From NCBI RefSeq assembly GCF_001281045.1, contig NZ_CP012622.1, positions 248,001 to 312,000 of the forward strand: a stretch of DNA of 64,000 nucleotides. The letters are read 5' to 3'. How positions within the stretch are numbered: position 1 is the stretch's first letter; the number at the start of each line of letters is the position of its first letter. Under the pieces are notes generated by a model, which saw only the letters and a program-made list of their open reading frames with translations, did not search any database and was not told the origin of the DNA. This DNA is from Spiroplasma cantharicola (GTDB lineage Bacteria; Bacillota_I; Bacilli_A; Mycoplasmatales; Mycoplasmataceae). Below, piece after piece: positions 1-9,519 of the stretch. Position numbers and translations under genes: made by a program.

Positions 1-248
1 CAAATCAATTAAGTGAAGAAGAGGCTTTAAAAATAGATGATAATTTAATTAAAGTTATGTCATTAGGAATTAATAAAAATGATTCAAAAATTAATAATGC
101 AATTGTTGAAAAGGATTTTGGACTTGAAGAAAAAGTTCAAATTGCTCCTAGAGTTCATTTTAATGCTTTAGAGGGAATCTTAAATAATGAAGAGGTTCAA
201 AAATTCTTTAAATACGGTTTTCAAGAAGTTGATAAAGGGGGTATTTAA
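1..248 (+). CDS. C-terminal end of an unrecognised protein (partial)
   Basis: The frame is open from the first bases of the window and ends at the TAA at 246-248, so the N-terminus lies outside. About 81 residues are visible. They are acidic and lysine-rich, with no membrane segment or motif I can name, and end in FKYGFQEVDKGGI. A Met at 57 has no Shine-Dalgarno sequence and is probably internal. The next gene starts 5 bases after this stop, so the two are probably co-transcribed and this protein may belong to the same sugar-uptake unit. Function unknown. Confidence 0.5.
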   Translation, partial: NQLSEEEALKIDDNLIKVMSLGINKNDSKINNAIVEKDFGLEEKVQIAPRVHFNALEGILNNEEVQKFFKYGFQEVDKGGI

Positions 249-253
249 TAATT

Positions 254-2452
254 ATGCAAAAGTATGAAAAATATCCTGAAATTTTTGAAGCAACAAAAAT
301 AATTAAAGAAAATAAAGTAAAACTAAAAAATAATAAAAAAGAATTATTTGAATTGTCAAATCAGCTTCATCAAAAAAAGCAAAAATTAAAATTAGTATCT
401 TCAACATTTAATAAAATTAAAAAAGAAAAACAAAAAGATATAAAAGCGAATTTTGATTTATCACTTTCAATTGCGAAATATCAAAAAACTGATATTAATA
501 AACTTTATGATGATTATGAAAAAGAGATTGAAAATTTAGATACAGAATATGAAACAAAAAAAATTAACAGAATTGAAAAAAATAAGTTAGATATAGAAGA
601 AACTAAAAGTAAAATCTCTTCTATAAAAAGTCAAAAGATTTCTATGAAATCAAAAAATAAAGAACTTAAAACAAAAATTAAAAGGGATTGAATAGATAAA
701 AAAGCTTTAATTAAAGAAGAACATTTAAAATTAATTGAGCAATTAAAAACAATTAAGTCAGAAGTTTCAGCTAATATATATGAATATAGAAAAAAATACA
801 AAGCAGAATCTAATGATTTAATGGAGAAATGAAAAAAGGATAATAATAGTCTTGCAAATATTGATTACATTTTAAAACGCCAAAGAAAAGTTAGAAGAAT
901 TAAACGATTTCAAAATGAATTAGATCAAACTATTTATGATTTATCTTTAAAAATAAATGAAATCAGAATTTCATATGAGAATCAAATTAGAGAAGAAAAA
1001 TTAAAAATTAAAAATCAAAAACTTTTAATTAGATATAATGCAGGAAAAGCAGATCGATTGACTATTAAAATGACAGTAGATAAAGTAACAAATGCATCTG
1101 GTAAGCTTTCAAACTGAAAATTTATGGTGGCTTTAAAGAATGGATTTTTCTCACTTATGCCATTGGTAATTGTTGGTGCTGTTTTTATTCTAATTAATAA
1201 TATTGTTTTAGGAGCAGCAAATGGAGGGTTCTTTAACTTCTTTTACCTAACTGCTGATGAACTTGCAATTTTAGATAAATTTAAAACAGTTGGTTCTTAT
1301 ATTTGAAATGGAACTTATGCATTTTTTGGTTTTCTATTAGCAGGAGCAATTGCATATCATTTAGCACCTTATTATAAGGTTAATCAATGGTCAGCTGCTA
1401 TTGTTGCTTTTGTAGCATTTCTAATTATGAGTCCATCATTTTGAACAAGCATAGGAGTTTTTGGAACTTCTGGAATGTTTACAGCCATGATTATAAGTAT
1501 TTTATCTACTGTTCTATTTGGTAGGCTTTCACAAAATGAAAAACTTAAGATTAGAATGCCTGAATCAGTACCTGATGGGGTTTCTAAATCATTTAATATT
1601 TTAATTCCATATGCTATTTCAGCAATCTTTTTTGGAATGATAGCATTTGCAATTACATGAATTGGTCAAATCGTGGGAGAAATTTCTATTGGAGCTGAAA
1701 CAGTTACATTTATTGATTTAAATGGTTTGATAACTGTAGCAATTCAAAAACCAATGGTTAATGCAGTTTCAGGATTTGGTGGAATGATTGCTATAGTACT
1801 TTTATGACAAGTACTATGATTTATGGGAATTCACGCAAGTGGAGTGCTTTCACCAATATTAGAACCAATTCAATTAGATGGTCTTACTCAAAATCAGCAA
1901 GCACTAGCAGAAGGGTTAGACCCTGAATATGTTTTTACAAATCCATTCATGAATAACTTTATATTTATGGGAGGTACTGGTGGTACGATTGGACTAATTC
2001 TTGTTATATTGATGTTTTCAAAACGTGGAGATTACAGATCAATGGCTAAAGTTACATTAATACCTGCAATATTCTGTATTAATGAGCCATTACTATTTGG
2101 ATTACCTTTAGTATTAAATCCAATATTATTTGTACCATTTGTTATTGGACCATTACTAGCAGGAGCTTTTGCTTATTTTGCCACAACAGCGGGAATTATA
2201 CCATATTCAAGTGTTATGGTTCCATGAACAACACCACCAATACTTGGTGGAATCTTGACAACGAAAAGTTTTATGGGTGGTATTGTAGCTGCAATAAATT
2301 TAGTTATATTGATGGGAAGTTATACACCATTCATTTTATTGGCAAACAAAATTGAACAACGTGAATTATTAAGTAAATTCACAAAAAAACCAAAATTAGA
2401 AGATATAAATATATTAGAAAAACAAAATAAACTAAATCATTTAAATTCATAA
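254..2452 (+). CDS. PTS lactose/cellobiose-family EIIC with a long N-terminal coiled-coil extension
   Basis: This is the membrane sugar channel of a lactose/cellobiose-family phosphotransferase system. It is one frame of 732 residues across several UGA codons. Residues 1 to about 275 are a Lys/Glu-rich, nearly uninterrupted coiled coil with no membrane segments. From about residue 290 the protein becomes a normal EIIC: the first helix reads LKNGFFSLMPLVIVGA, followed by roughly ten hydrophobic segments and the family motif INEPLLFGLP near codon 615. Ordinary EIIC proteins are about 430-450 residues and start close to that first helix, so the coiled coil is an added domain. I checked the joint at 692-1124 codon by codon and the frame is unbroken. 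The cognate EIIB follows 29 bases downstream. The sugar is not predictable; the MupG-like gene beyond suggests an amino-sugar or muramyl glycoside. Confidence 0.85.
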
Positions 2453-2481
2453 ATTTAAATTATCTTGGGAGGAAATTAAAA

Positions 2482-2781
2482 ATGAATAAAAAAATACTAT
2501 TAGCATGTAATGCAGGAATGAGTACTTCAATTTTAGTGAAAAATATGCAAAATTATGCATTTGAAGAGGATATAAATGTTGAAATTAAAGCTGTTTCAAT
2601 AAATGAAGCAAAACTTAATGGAAAAAATTGAGATATAGTTTTATTAGGACCACAAGTAGGTTATGAATTAGAAGAAATGAAATCATATCTTAATATGCCT
2701 GTTTTTGTAATTGAAAAAGAAGATTATGGTAAAGCAAATGGAGAAAAAGTTTTAAAATTTGCTTTAAAAAACTGTAAATAA
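2482..2781 (+). CDS. celA: PTS lactose/cellobiose-family EIIB
   Basis: A cytoplasmic phosphocarrier of 99 residues, the normal length for cellobiose-type EIIB. It begins MNKKILLACNAGMSTS, where Cys9 is the expected phospho-acceptor that passes phosphate from EIIA to the incoming sugar. Strong GGGAGGA ribosome binding site 9 bases upstream. It follows the EIIC gene and closes the operon at a terminator. No EIIA is present nearby, so it must be encoded elsewhere. Confidence 0.92.
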
Positions 2782-2808
2782 AAATCACTTTTAAAAAGTG
2801 ATTTTTTT
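2782..2808 (+). terminator. Terminator after EIIB
   Basis: Inverted repeat AAATCACTTT / AAAGTGATTT with a short loop followed by a run of T, directly after the EIIB stop codon. Confidence 0.85.
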
Positions 2809-2810
2809 AT

Positions 2811-2819
2811 TGATAAAAT
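2811..2819 (+). promoter_or_regulatory. Extended -10 promoter for the MupG-like gene
   Basis: TGATAAAAT matches the extended -10 form TGnTAWAAT. It lies two bases after the T-tract of the preceding terminator and 20 bases before the start of the next gene, so the -35 region would be the terminator stem itself. Confidence 0.55.
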
Positions 2820-2838
2820 TATATTAGTGAGGTAATTT

Positions 2839-3942
2839 ATGAAAAGAAAATTAGGAATATCAATTTATCCAGAGCAATCAACATTTGAAAAGGATAAAAA
2901 ATATTTAGATTTAGCTAAAAAATTAGGATATGAAGTTGTTTTTACAAGTATTTTACATTTTGTGGGATCAAAAAATGATAAACAAAAAGCAGAGATGGTT
3001 TTAAAATCAATTCAATATGCAAAAAAAATTGGATTTTATACTATATTAGACGTTGAATATAAATCAATGGAACTAATAAAAATTAATGTTAATGATATAT
3101 CAAAATGCAAAGAATATGGAATTGATTGTTTGAGATTGGATTCACCAAGTTTGCCTTTTGAAATAGCAAATGTTACTCATAACAAGTTTGGTATTGATAT
3201 ACAACTAAATATGTCAAATAATGACAGTTTGATTGATAATGTAATGGACTTTAAACCAATAAAAGAAAGGCTAAGTGGATGTCATAATTTTTATCCATTA
3301 GAGTATACTGCTTTACCTTTTGAATATTTTAGTGAAGCAAATAAAAAATATTTAAAACATAATTTATCTACTGCAGCTTTTGTAGGAAGTCATAATGGAG
3401 AAATGACATCAGCTGTAGGTTGAAAAGAATTACCTACTTTAGAAGAACAAAGACATTTAGCTATTTCTGAACAAGCAAAGATTCTATTTTATACAAATGA
3501 AATTAATACAGTAATTATTGGTAATGCATATGCAACTAATGCTGAATTGGAAGAACTTGCAAAAATAGACAAATATGAAATAACTTTAAATTTAAAACCT
3601 CTTTATAAAATTAGCAAAACTGAAGAGCAAATTTTAAAATTTGATCATTTTAGAAGAGGAGATATAACAGAGTATTTTATAAGATCTACTTTTTCAAGAG
3701 TAGAATTTAAAAAAGATTCTATTGCTCTACAAAATACTAAAAAAATTTATAATAAAGGTGATGTTGTTATAATAAACAACAATGATATTAAATATAAGGG
3801 TGAATGTCATATAATTTTAAAAGATAATTTCGAAGACAAACAAGAAAAGTATAATTGAATTGGTACAATCAAAAAAAGTGAAAATAGGCTACTTGATTTT
3901 ATTGGTCCGTGAAGTCACTTTAGATTTAGAATAGAGGATTAG
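2839..3942 (+). CDS. mupG: MupG-like 6-phospho-N-acetylmuramidase (DUF871 family)
   Basis: A cytoplasmic TIM-barrel hydrolase of 367 residues, the usual length for the family. The start MKRKLGISIYPEQS and the segment LGYEVVFTSILH are typical of DUF871. Characterised members (MupG of Staphylococcus aureus) cleave MurNAc-6-phosphate-GlcNAc disaccharides after PTS import. GAGGT ribosome binding site 7 bases before the ATG. It sits between two PTS permeases, fitting a role in hydrolysing a phosphorylated imported disaccharide. A wall-less bacterium has no peptidoglycan to recycle, so any muropeptide sugar would come from outside; other phospho-disaccharides remain possible. Confidence 0.75.
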
Positions 3943-3946
3943 CAAA

Positions 3947-4210
3947 ATGTTATTAGGTTCATTAAGTAGTGGAACGTTTTGAGCATTATTTAGTTTTGGG
4001 ATACTAGGATTATTGCTTGGGATTTTTTCAACCATATTTTTTATTAGATTTAAACAAAATAAAAAGGATGAAAAAGATTCTTTTAAAGTTGTCACAACAA
4101 AATTTAAAATATTTCGATTTTGACAATATTATGGAATTTTTACTTTAGCAGTTGTGGGTTATTTAATGGCTCTAATTTTCTTAGCAATTTGTCTAGGAGA
4201 AATTATTTAG
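3947..4210 (+). CDS. Small two-helix membrane protein, unknown function
   Basis: 87 residues starting four bases after the MupG-like stop and so probably translated with it. Two hydrophobic segments (about residues 12-35 and 63-84) are separated by a short basic, hydrophilic loop containing RFKQNKKDEKDS. No recognised domain. The codons for W12 and W59 are UGA, so the gene is invisible under the standard code. Tight coupling suggests a role linked to the sugar-processing unit, but nothing shows what it does. Confidence 0.6.
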
Positions 4211-4249
4211 TGCAAATTTTTTCTAAAAAATCACTTTTTTATGGAAAAA

Positions 4250-4297
4250 TTGTTGCATTTTTTTTTTTTTTTTTATACCATTTACTTGTATAGTAAA
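4250..4297 (+). promoter_or_regulatory. PTS promoter region with a T17 tract and a small palindrome
   Basis: A -35-like TTGCAT (4253-4258) or TTGTTG (4250-4255) is followed by an uninterrupted run of 17 T (4258-4274) and a -10-like TATACC (4274-4279). The T-run therefore forms the spacer whichever -35 is used (15 or 18 bases). Just downstream, TTTACT and AGTAAA (4281-4286 and 4292-4297) form an inverted repeat around TGTAT, a candidate operator. The exact promoter elements are not certain. Confidence 0.5.
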
Positions 4298-4308
4298 GGA
4301 AATTAAAA

Positions 4309-6111
4309 ATGAACAATAAAAATGTGCATTTAACTAATGAAAAAAAGTTAAAGACAAAAAAAGTTAAAGATTCAAATAACTCAAGTAGTGGTTGAAGTAA
4401 ATTTTTAACCATGCTTCAAGAATTGGGAAAAGTATTACAATTCCCAATTGCAGTTTTACCTTTTGCAGCTATTTTAAATCGTTTTGGTGCTTTAGGTATT
4501 ACTTATAGTAGTGAAGTAGTCGGTGATAAGTTAATAATAACTAATCAAATAGGTTACTGAATTTCATTGATAATTCAAAAACCAGGTTCAATTCCATTTG
4601 ATAATCTTGCATTATTGTTTGCAATTGGATGTGCCTTTGGTTTAGCCAAGGATCATCGGGGTGAAGTTGCATTAGTTGCTGTAATATTTTATTTATCTAT
4701 TGCAGCTTTAACTGGAGAAAAAACTCTTCCTGAAATGCTTTATGGAAAACTAATGACATTTACAACTCAAGATGGAAAAGATTCTTTTTCTAAGCTACTT
4801 TATGTCCAAAAAATGGATGGGGACAATATAGTAGGTGGAGTTTATGTTTTAAGTACTGGAGTACTTGGAGGTATTGTATCTGGATGTTTATCAGCTTTCT
4901 TATATAATAGATTTAAAGATATTAAACTTCCAACAGCTTTATCATTCTTTGGAGGTCGCAGATTTGTGCCAATGATAGCACTTGTAGTTACAATTCCAAC
5001 AGCGTTGGCCTTTGCAATTATTTGACCTTGAATACAGTTAGGACTAATTAGTTTTGGAACAGCTGTAGCTAATCCAGAAAATCCTGCTGTTGCGATACCA
5101 GGAACTACAGCTTATTCAATTTTAAATAGATTATTATTACCATTTGGTTTACATCAAATTATGAATACATTCTTCTGATTCCAAATGCCTGTTAGTGGAA
5201 ATATAGTACAACCAGGATTTGGATCAAATCCTTCGATTGGAACTGAATGAGTAACTGAAATGGGAGATATTAATGCCTTTGCAAAAGGAATTAGTAACTC
5301 AGGATTATTCCAAGCAGGATTCTTTCCAATAATGATGGGAGGTCTTCCAATGGCAGCTGTTGCTATGATAATGACAGCAGATAAAAATAATAGAAAAGAA
5401 ATTGCTGGATTCCTTGGAGGAGTTGCAGGGGTTTCATTCTTATCAGGAATTACAGAACCATTAGAATTCTCATTTGTATTTATTGCACCAGTATTACTTG
5501 GAGTTCATGCAGGACTTACAGGAATATTTATGGCAATAACTACTGCTATGAAAATTCAAATTGGATTTGGATTTAGTGCCGGATTTATTGATTATGCAGC
5601 ATCATTACCACAATCATGAGCATTATCAAATTATCAGGGAAATATAATATCTAATCCATTATGAATCTTAGTTTTAACAGCAGCAGCAGGAGCAACTTAT
5701 TACTTTGTATTCTACTTTGTAATTAAATGAATGAATCTTTCTACACCAGGAAGAAATGTTGAAGCAATATCACCTAATAGTGTAAATACTTCAAGTAAAG
5801 CATCAACAACAAAGGAAACATCACAAAAAGGTGATAAGTATGAAAATATGGCTTCAATAATTGTTGAAGCAATTGGAAAAGATAATTTTGTAAGTATTGA
5901 TAATTGTGCTACAAGATTAAGATTAATTTTAAAAGATAACAGTAAAATTGATGATGCATTAATAAAATCTGCAGGAACATATGGAATTAAACGATTAGGA
6001 ACAGAAAGTTTACAAATTGTTATTGGTCCAGATGTAGAACATGCAGCAAATGCATTGAAAAAAATTGTTGTTATACAAGAAAACAAAGAAGTAAAAGAAG
6101 TTAAAAAATAG
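4309..6111 (+). CDS. PTS glucose/N-acetylglucosamine-family EIICB
   Basis: An integral membrane sugar permease and phosphotransferase of 600 residues. An N-terminal hydrophilic stretch (about 1-30) precedes the EIIC domain (FPIAVLPFAAILNRFGALG to about residue 475). The EIIC domain carries the sugar-binding motif GITEPLEFSFVF and GFGFSAGFIDY. A Ser/Thr-rich linker leads to EIIB (about 510-595), with phospho-Cys533 in DNCATRLRL. The order is C then B, with no EIIA domain. The GFSAGFIDY segment fits the glucose/GlcNAc branch. Its place next to the MupG-like gene suggests GlcNAc or MurNAc-containing sugars, but substrate is inferred from context only. The GlcNAc label is less secure than the family. 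Confidence 0.88.
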
Positions 6112-6112
6112 T

Positions 6113-6142
6113 AAAAAAAGAAATGGTTACATTTCTTTTTTT
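6113..6142 (+). terminator. Terminator after EIICB
   Basis: AAAGAAATG / CATTTCTTT stem with a four-base loop and seven T, directly after the stop codon at 6111. Confidence 0.85.
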
Positions 6143-6152
6143 GGAGGTAAAT

Positions 6153-6362
6153 ATGGCTTTTAATTTTGAGCAAGATACAGATTGAATATTTACATTTTGC
6201 AAAAATTGCTGAGACTTTAAAAAATTTATTTTTAATAAACCTATTAATTTCGAAACAAAAGCTTCTTATAATGGAATTTGTGTAAGTTGTAAAAAAGAGC
6301 AAAGAATAAATTTAAAGGAGGCAAGAGATTATTATGATCATTTAAATGATCATAATAATTAA
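6153..6362 (+). CDS. Small protein with paired CxxC motifs (zinc-ribbon-like)
   Basis: 69 residues with two Cys pairs, CKNC (16-19) and CVSC (43-46), spaced as in a small zinc ribbon. The middle is aromatic and basic, and the tail ends DYYDHLNDHNN. GGAGG ribosome binding site 7 bases upstream, inside the end of the preceding terminator. W11 and W20 are UGA codons. The next gene begins 8 bases downstream and also has Cys/His pairs, so the two probably form one unit. I do not recognise a family. Confidence 0.55.
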
Positions 6363-6370
6363 AAATAAAT

Positions 6371-7048
6371 ATGGATAAATTTCCTTGATGAGCTATTTTA
6401 ATTATTGTTTTATTTCTTGTACTGCTTTATTTTATTATTCCTTGAAATAAAATAACTAAAAAAGCAAAAGACAAATCTGATCTTGTAAATAACCCCAAAG
6501 AATTTATTGATTCAGAGGTTGACATTAAAATAACAGAGGCCAAAGAAAATAGAAATAATAGACCTATGCTTGGAATTTATAATTGATTTGGAAAAAAAGA
6601 AGCATTAAGGTTAAGAACTATTGTTTATGTTCAACCAGAAGAAGATAGTTGTGAATTATGTATTCCATTTGAAAATACTATTTTATCTTTAGAACAGTAT
6701 GATAATAAATATCTTACAATGAGTGAAGCAATTTCGAAAGGTTATCATCATATTGGTTGCAAACATATTGATATTGATTATTTTCCTGGTTCAACAAGAA
6801 TTCCAAATAAAAAGTTTACAAAAGAGGAACAAAAATTAAAACATAATAAAGTTTTAAAATTGTATAAGCTAGAAAATAGTATTAGAAATTTAAAATATGA
6901 GTATGATAATGTAAAATCATCAATTAGTTTAAAAAATAAAATTGAACTTATTTCTAATGAAATTGAAAATTATTGTAAAGAGAATAATCTTATCAGAAAT
7001 ATTGAAAGGGAAAATCCAAATATAGCTGATATAGATAAATTTAGATAA
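6371..7048 (+). CDS. Membrane-anchored protein with a phage minor-capsid-like Cys/His motif
   Basis: 225 residues. One N-terminal hydrophobic segment (about 5-25) looks like a signal anchor. Around residues 94-132 the order C94-x2-C97-PFE, then a helix with AISKGYHHIGCKH (C130, H132) and DYFPG, resembles the closing Cys/His motif of phage minor capsid (MuF-type) proteins, where it reads roughly CxxC ... G-x-x-HPNCRH ... Y. The C-terminal 90 residues are a charged coiled coil. No other phage gene is nearby. The similarity is by eye to a short motif and could be convergent; otherwise the protein is unknown. It is followed by a strong bidirectional terminator. Confidence 0.55.
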
Positions 7049-7079
7049 AAAATCAACTAATGTAGATTAGTTGATTTTT
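7047..7079. terminator. Bidirectional terminator
   Basis: A near-perfect stem, AATCAACTAAT / ATTAGTTGATT with a four-base loop, with A-runs and T-runs on both sides. It serves the rightward gene ending at 7048 and the leftward ABC gene ending at 7078. Confidence 0.85.
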
Positions 7080-7716
7080 ATTTAATTAATATATTATCTA
7101 TATCCTCTTGCTTAATTAAGTTAATATCTTTTGAATCAATTACTATTTCACCATTTTTAAAACAAATTATTCTATTACAAATTTGTTTTATTTTCTCTAA
7201 ATCATGATCAATAATAAAGATATTTTTATAGTTGTCTTTTATTTTTTTTATATCATTTAGTAATTTATTTTTTCAAGCGCTATCAAGAAAATTAAAAGCT
7301 TCATCCAAAATTAGAATATCAGTTTTAAATAATTGAATAATCATAAATTTAAAACGTTGTTGCTGTCCTGGAGATAATTTAGCAAAATAAGTCTCTTTAA
7401 AATCTAGTAAATCATAGTTTTTAAAAAAATCGTTTATATCAATTTTTTTCTTATTTAGATTATTAAACAAAATAACCAAGTCTACTAATTTAATAAGTCC
7501 AAAATTGCTTACTTGTTGTAAAATACTATAACTATAGATTTTATCAACTTTAACATTTTTATCAACTTTAAAAGAGTTGGACAATAGTTTCAAAAATGTA
7601 GTTTTTCCTGAGCCATTTGCACCCATTACACCAATAATTTCATTTTCTTTTATTTCTAAATCTTTAATATTAATTTGAAAAAAGTCTGATATTTTTTTAT
7701 TTATATTAATTTTCAT
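7078..7716 (-). CDS. ABC transporter ATP-binding subunit
   Basis: A cytoplasmic ATPase of 212 residues. Walker A GANGSGKTT lies near residue 33, the ABC signature reads LSPGQQQRF, and Walker B ILILDEAFNFLD is followed by the H-loop region FIIDHDLEKI. The last 65 residues follow a UGA Trp codon. AGGAGGT ribosome binding site on the minus strand at 7721-7727. It is downstream of, and co-directional with, an ABC-2-type permease gene (gap 9 bases), so the pair probably forms a small exporter. Substrate unknown; such short pairs often move peptides, antibiotics or lipids. Confidence 0.9.
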
Positions 7717-7725
7717 AGAAACCTC

Positions 7726-8454
7726 CTATTTTTTTAAGGCAAATATCAGTGCCCCAGATACTAATAAAGCATAATTAATTAATATTGCTAACCATATATA
7801 TTCATTTGACCCGTCAATCATTGATATATTAATAAGTGGAATTACACTAAAACTTATTTTCAGTATTTTACTATTTGTATATATAGAAAATAATAAAAAA
7901 TAACTTTCAAATCATAATGAGTATAATAGTAGTAATACTAAAAAACTTATTAAGAATTCCTTTTTGTAAGGTGAAAACTTAAAAATTAATATGGATATAA
8001 TAAAAATACTTATAATCAAAGAAAATTGTTTAAAAAAATTATTAATAAAAAACTCAAATATTCCATAATTGGCTAAATAATTTCTATAAAAAATTAAAGA
8101 CCAAATAAAATAAATTGTTAAGTTTGTTATTGAAATAATAAAACTATTTAATAAATAGGCGAGAATTATATTTTTAGACTTAATTCCTGAACTTATTAAA
8201 TGATTTCAAATTCCATTTTGATAATCTTTATAAAGATATAAAGTAAAGAAAATAAAAAACATTACTAAAGATATATTTATACTTTTATTTCTTATATCCA
8301 TAAGCTCTATTTTTGGTTCCTCAGATATATCTGAAATAATTAGACTCCCTATATCAATTAGTAAAAAATAAAAATAGAATATAAACATAATTGCCAATAT
8401 TAAATACCATTTACTTTTCATTCTTTTAAAATTAAATTTAATTATATCCAACAT
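7726..8454 (-). CDS. ABC-2-type permease subunit
   Basis: 242 residues with about six hydrophobic helices and a basic N-terminus (KFNFKRMKSKW), the typical architecture of ABC-2 exporter permeases. I checked the frame triplet by triplet from 8205 to 7726 with no TAA or TAG. First gene of a leftward pair with the ATPase. It is transcribed divergently from the RpiR-type regulator at 8625, with a 170-base AT-rich region between that contains CTTGTAA / TTACAAG arms. Family assigned from topology and partner, not from a sequence motif. Confidence 0.7.
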
Positions 8455-8624
8455 AAAATCACATCCTAATAAGATTATATTCTTGTAAATATAAAAAATA
8501 GTAAATATAAAATATATTATAAAATTACAAGTTTATAGATAATATTAAAGTATAGTTAAATTTTTATAATAATTTTAGAATTAACACTTATAATTATTTA
8601 ATTTTATAAAAAGGAAAAATTGAT

Positions 8625-9443
8625 ATGGAAGAATTAAAGTTTTTATCAATATTAAAATCAATTGCAAATAAAAATCCTGAAGATATTAATTCTTACATTG
8701 CAAATTTTATATTAAATAATATTAAAGAAATTAATGATTATAGTCTTGAAAAATTTGCAATTTTAACAAATACTTCAAAACCTTCAATTATTAGATTTTG
8801 TAATAAGCTAGGGGTATCTGGTTTTAGCGAATTAAAATTTCAAATTAAAAACTTAATAAAAAATAATTTAGCTTTAAATGAGCAATTTAATTTTAAAAAG
8901 CAGTTAGTAGATAATAATGATAAATATCAAAACTATTTACAAATTAAAAATAATTCCTCAAATATTGTTTTAGAAAGATATATTGCAAATCAAAAAGATA
9001 TAAAGATTTTATTAGATAGAATATCTAAAGCTAATTCAATTTATGTTTTTGGTATGAATCTAGCTTATAATATTTCGCGAAATTTTGTTCAAAGAATTAG
9101 GTGATTAAATAAAACAATAATTCAGGAAAGAGATTTAAATTCAATAGAATCATATGTTCAGCAAATTAATGAAAATGATGTAGTATTTATATTAAGTCTA
9201 TCTGGCAATAGCAAATATTTAATTGATTTTGCATCAAAGTTAAAAAATAAGACATATATTTTTGGGCTTCTGGGTGATGATGGTGAAATTAAAAAATATT
9301 GTGATAGTGTAATTGAAATACCACAATTTGAAGATAAAATCTGAGATTCATTTTCAATAAGGGGACAATGTTTAATTCAAATTTTGGACTATATTTATAT
9401 GGATTTAACAAATTATTTACTTAAAAAGGTACAAACTGATTAA
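8625..9443 (+). CDS. RpiR-family transcriptional regulator
   Basis: A sugar-phosphate-responsive DNA-binding protein of 272 residues. The N-terminal third is a helix-turn-helix (EKFAILTNTSKPSIIRFCNKLG, about residues 44-65), a typical RpiR reading head. The second half is a SIS domain with the motif ILSLSGNSKYLIDFA, near residue 190, that binds phosphosugars. GGAAAA ribosome binding site. It lies 76 bases upstream of malX and so is the likely local regulator of malX-malY-ridA and perhaps of the other PTS genes. The intergenic region contains TTGTTTAAGTAATATTAAA, but I cannot identify its operator with confidence. Confidence 0.88.
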
Positions 9444-9519
9444 CTAAGGTACACAATGAGCTAAAGTTATTAATTATTTTTTTTGTTTAAGTAATATTAA
9501 AACGAAAGGAATAATAAAT

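Noticed and set aside
5712-6302. Long minus-strand open frame of 196 codons
   Set aside because: It lies antisense to the well-supported EIICB domain and the small CxxC gene, has Phe/Ser/Ile-rich composition typical of antisense AT-rich frames, and has no ribosome binding site.
8455-8624. CTTGTAA / TTACAAG repeat between the ABC permease and rpiR as an operator
   Set aside because: Arms are only seven bases and widely spaced in very AT-rich DNA; too weak to list as a site.
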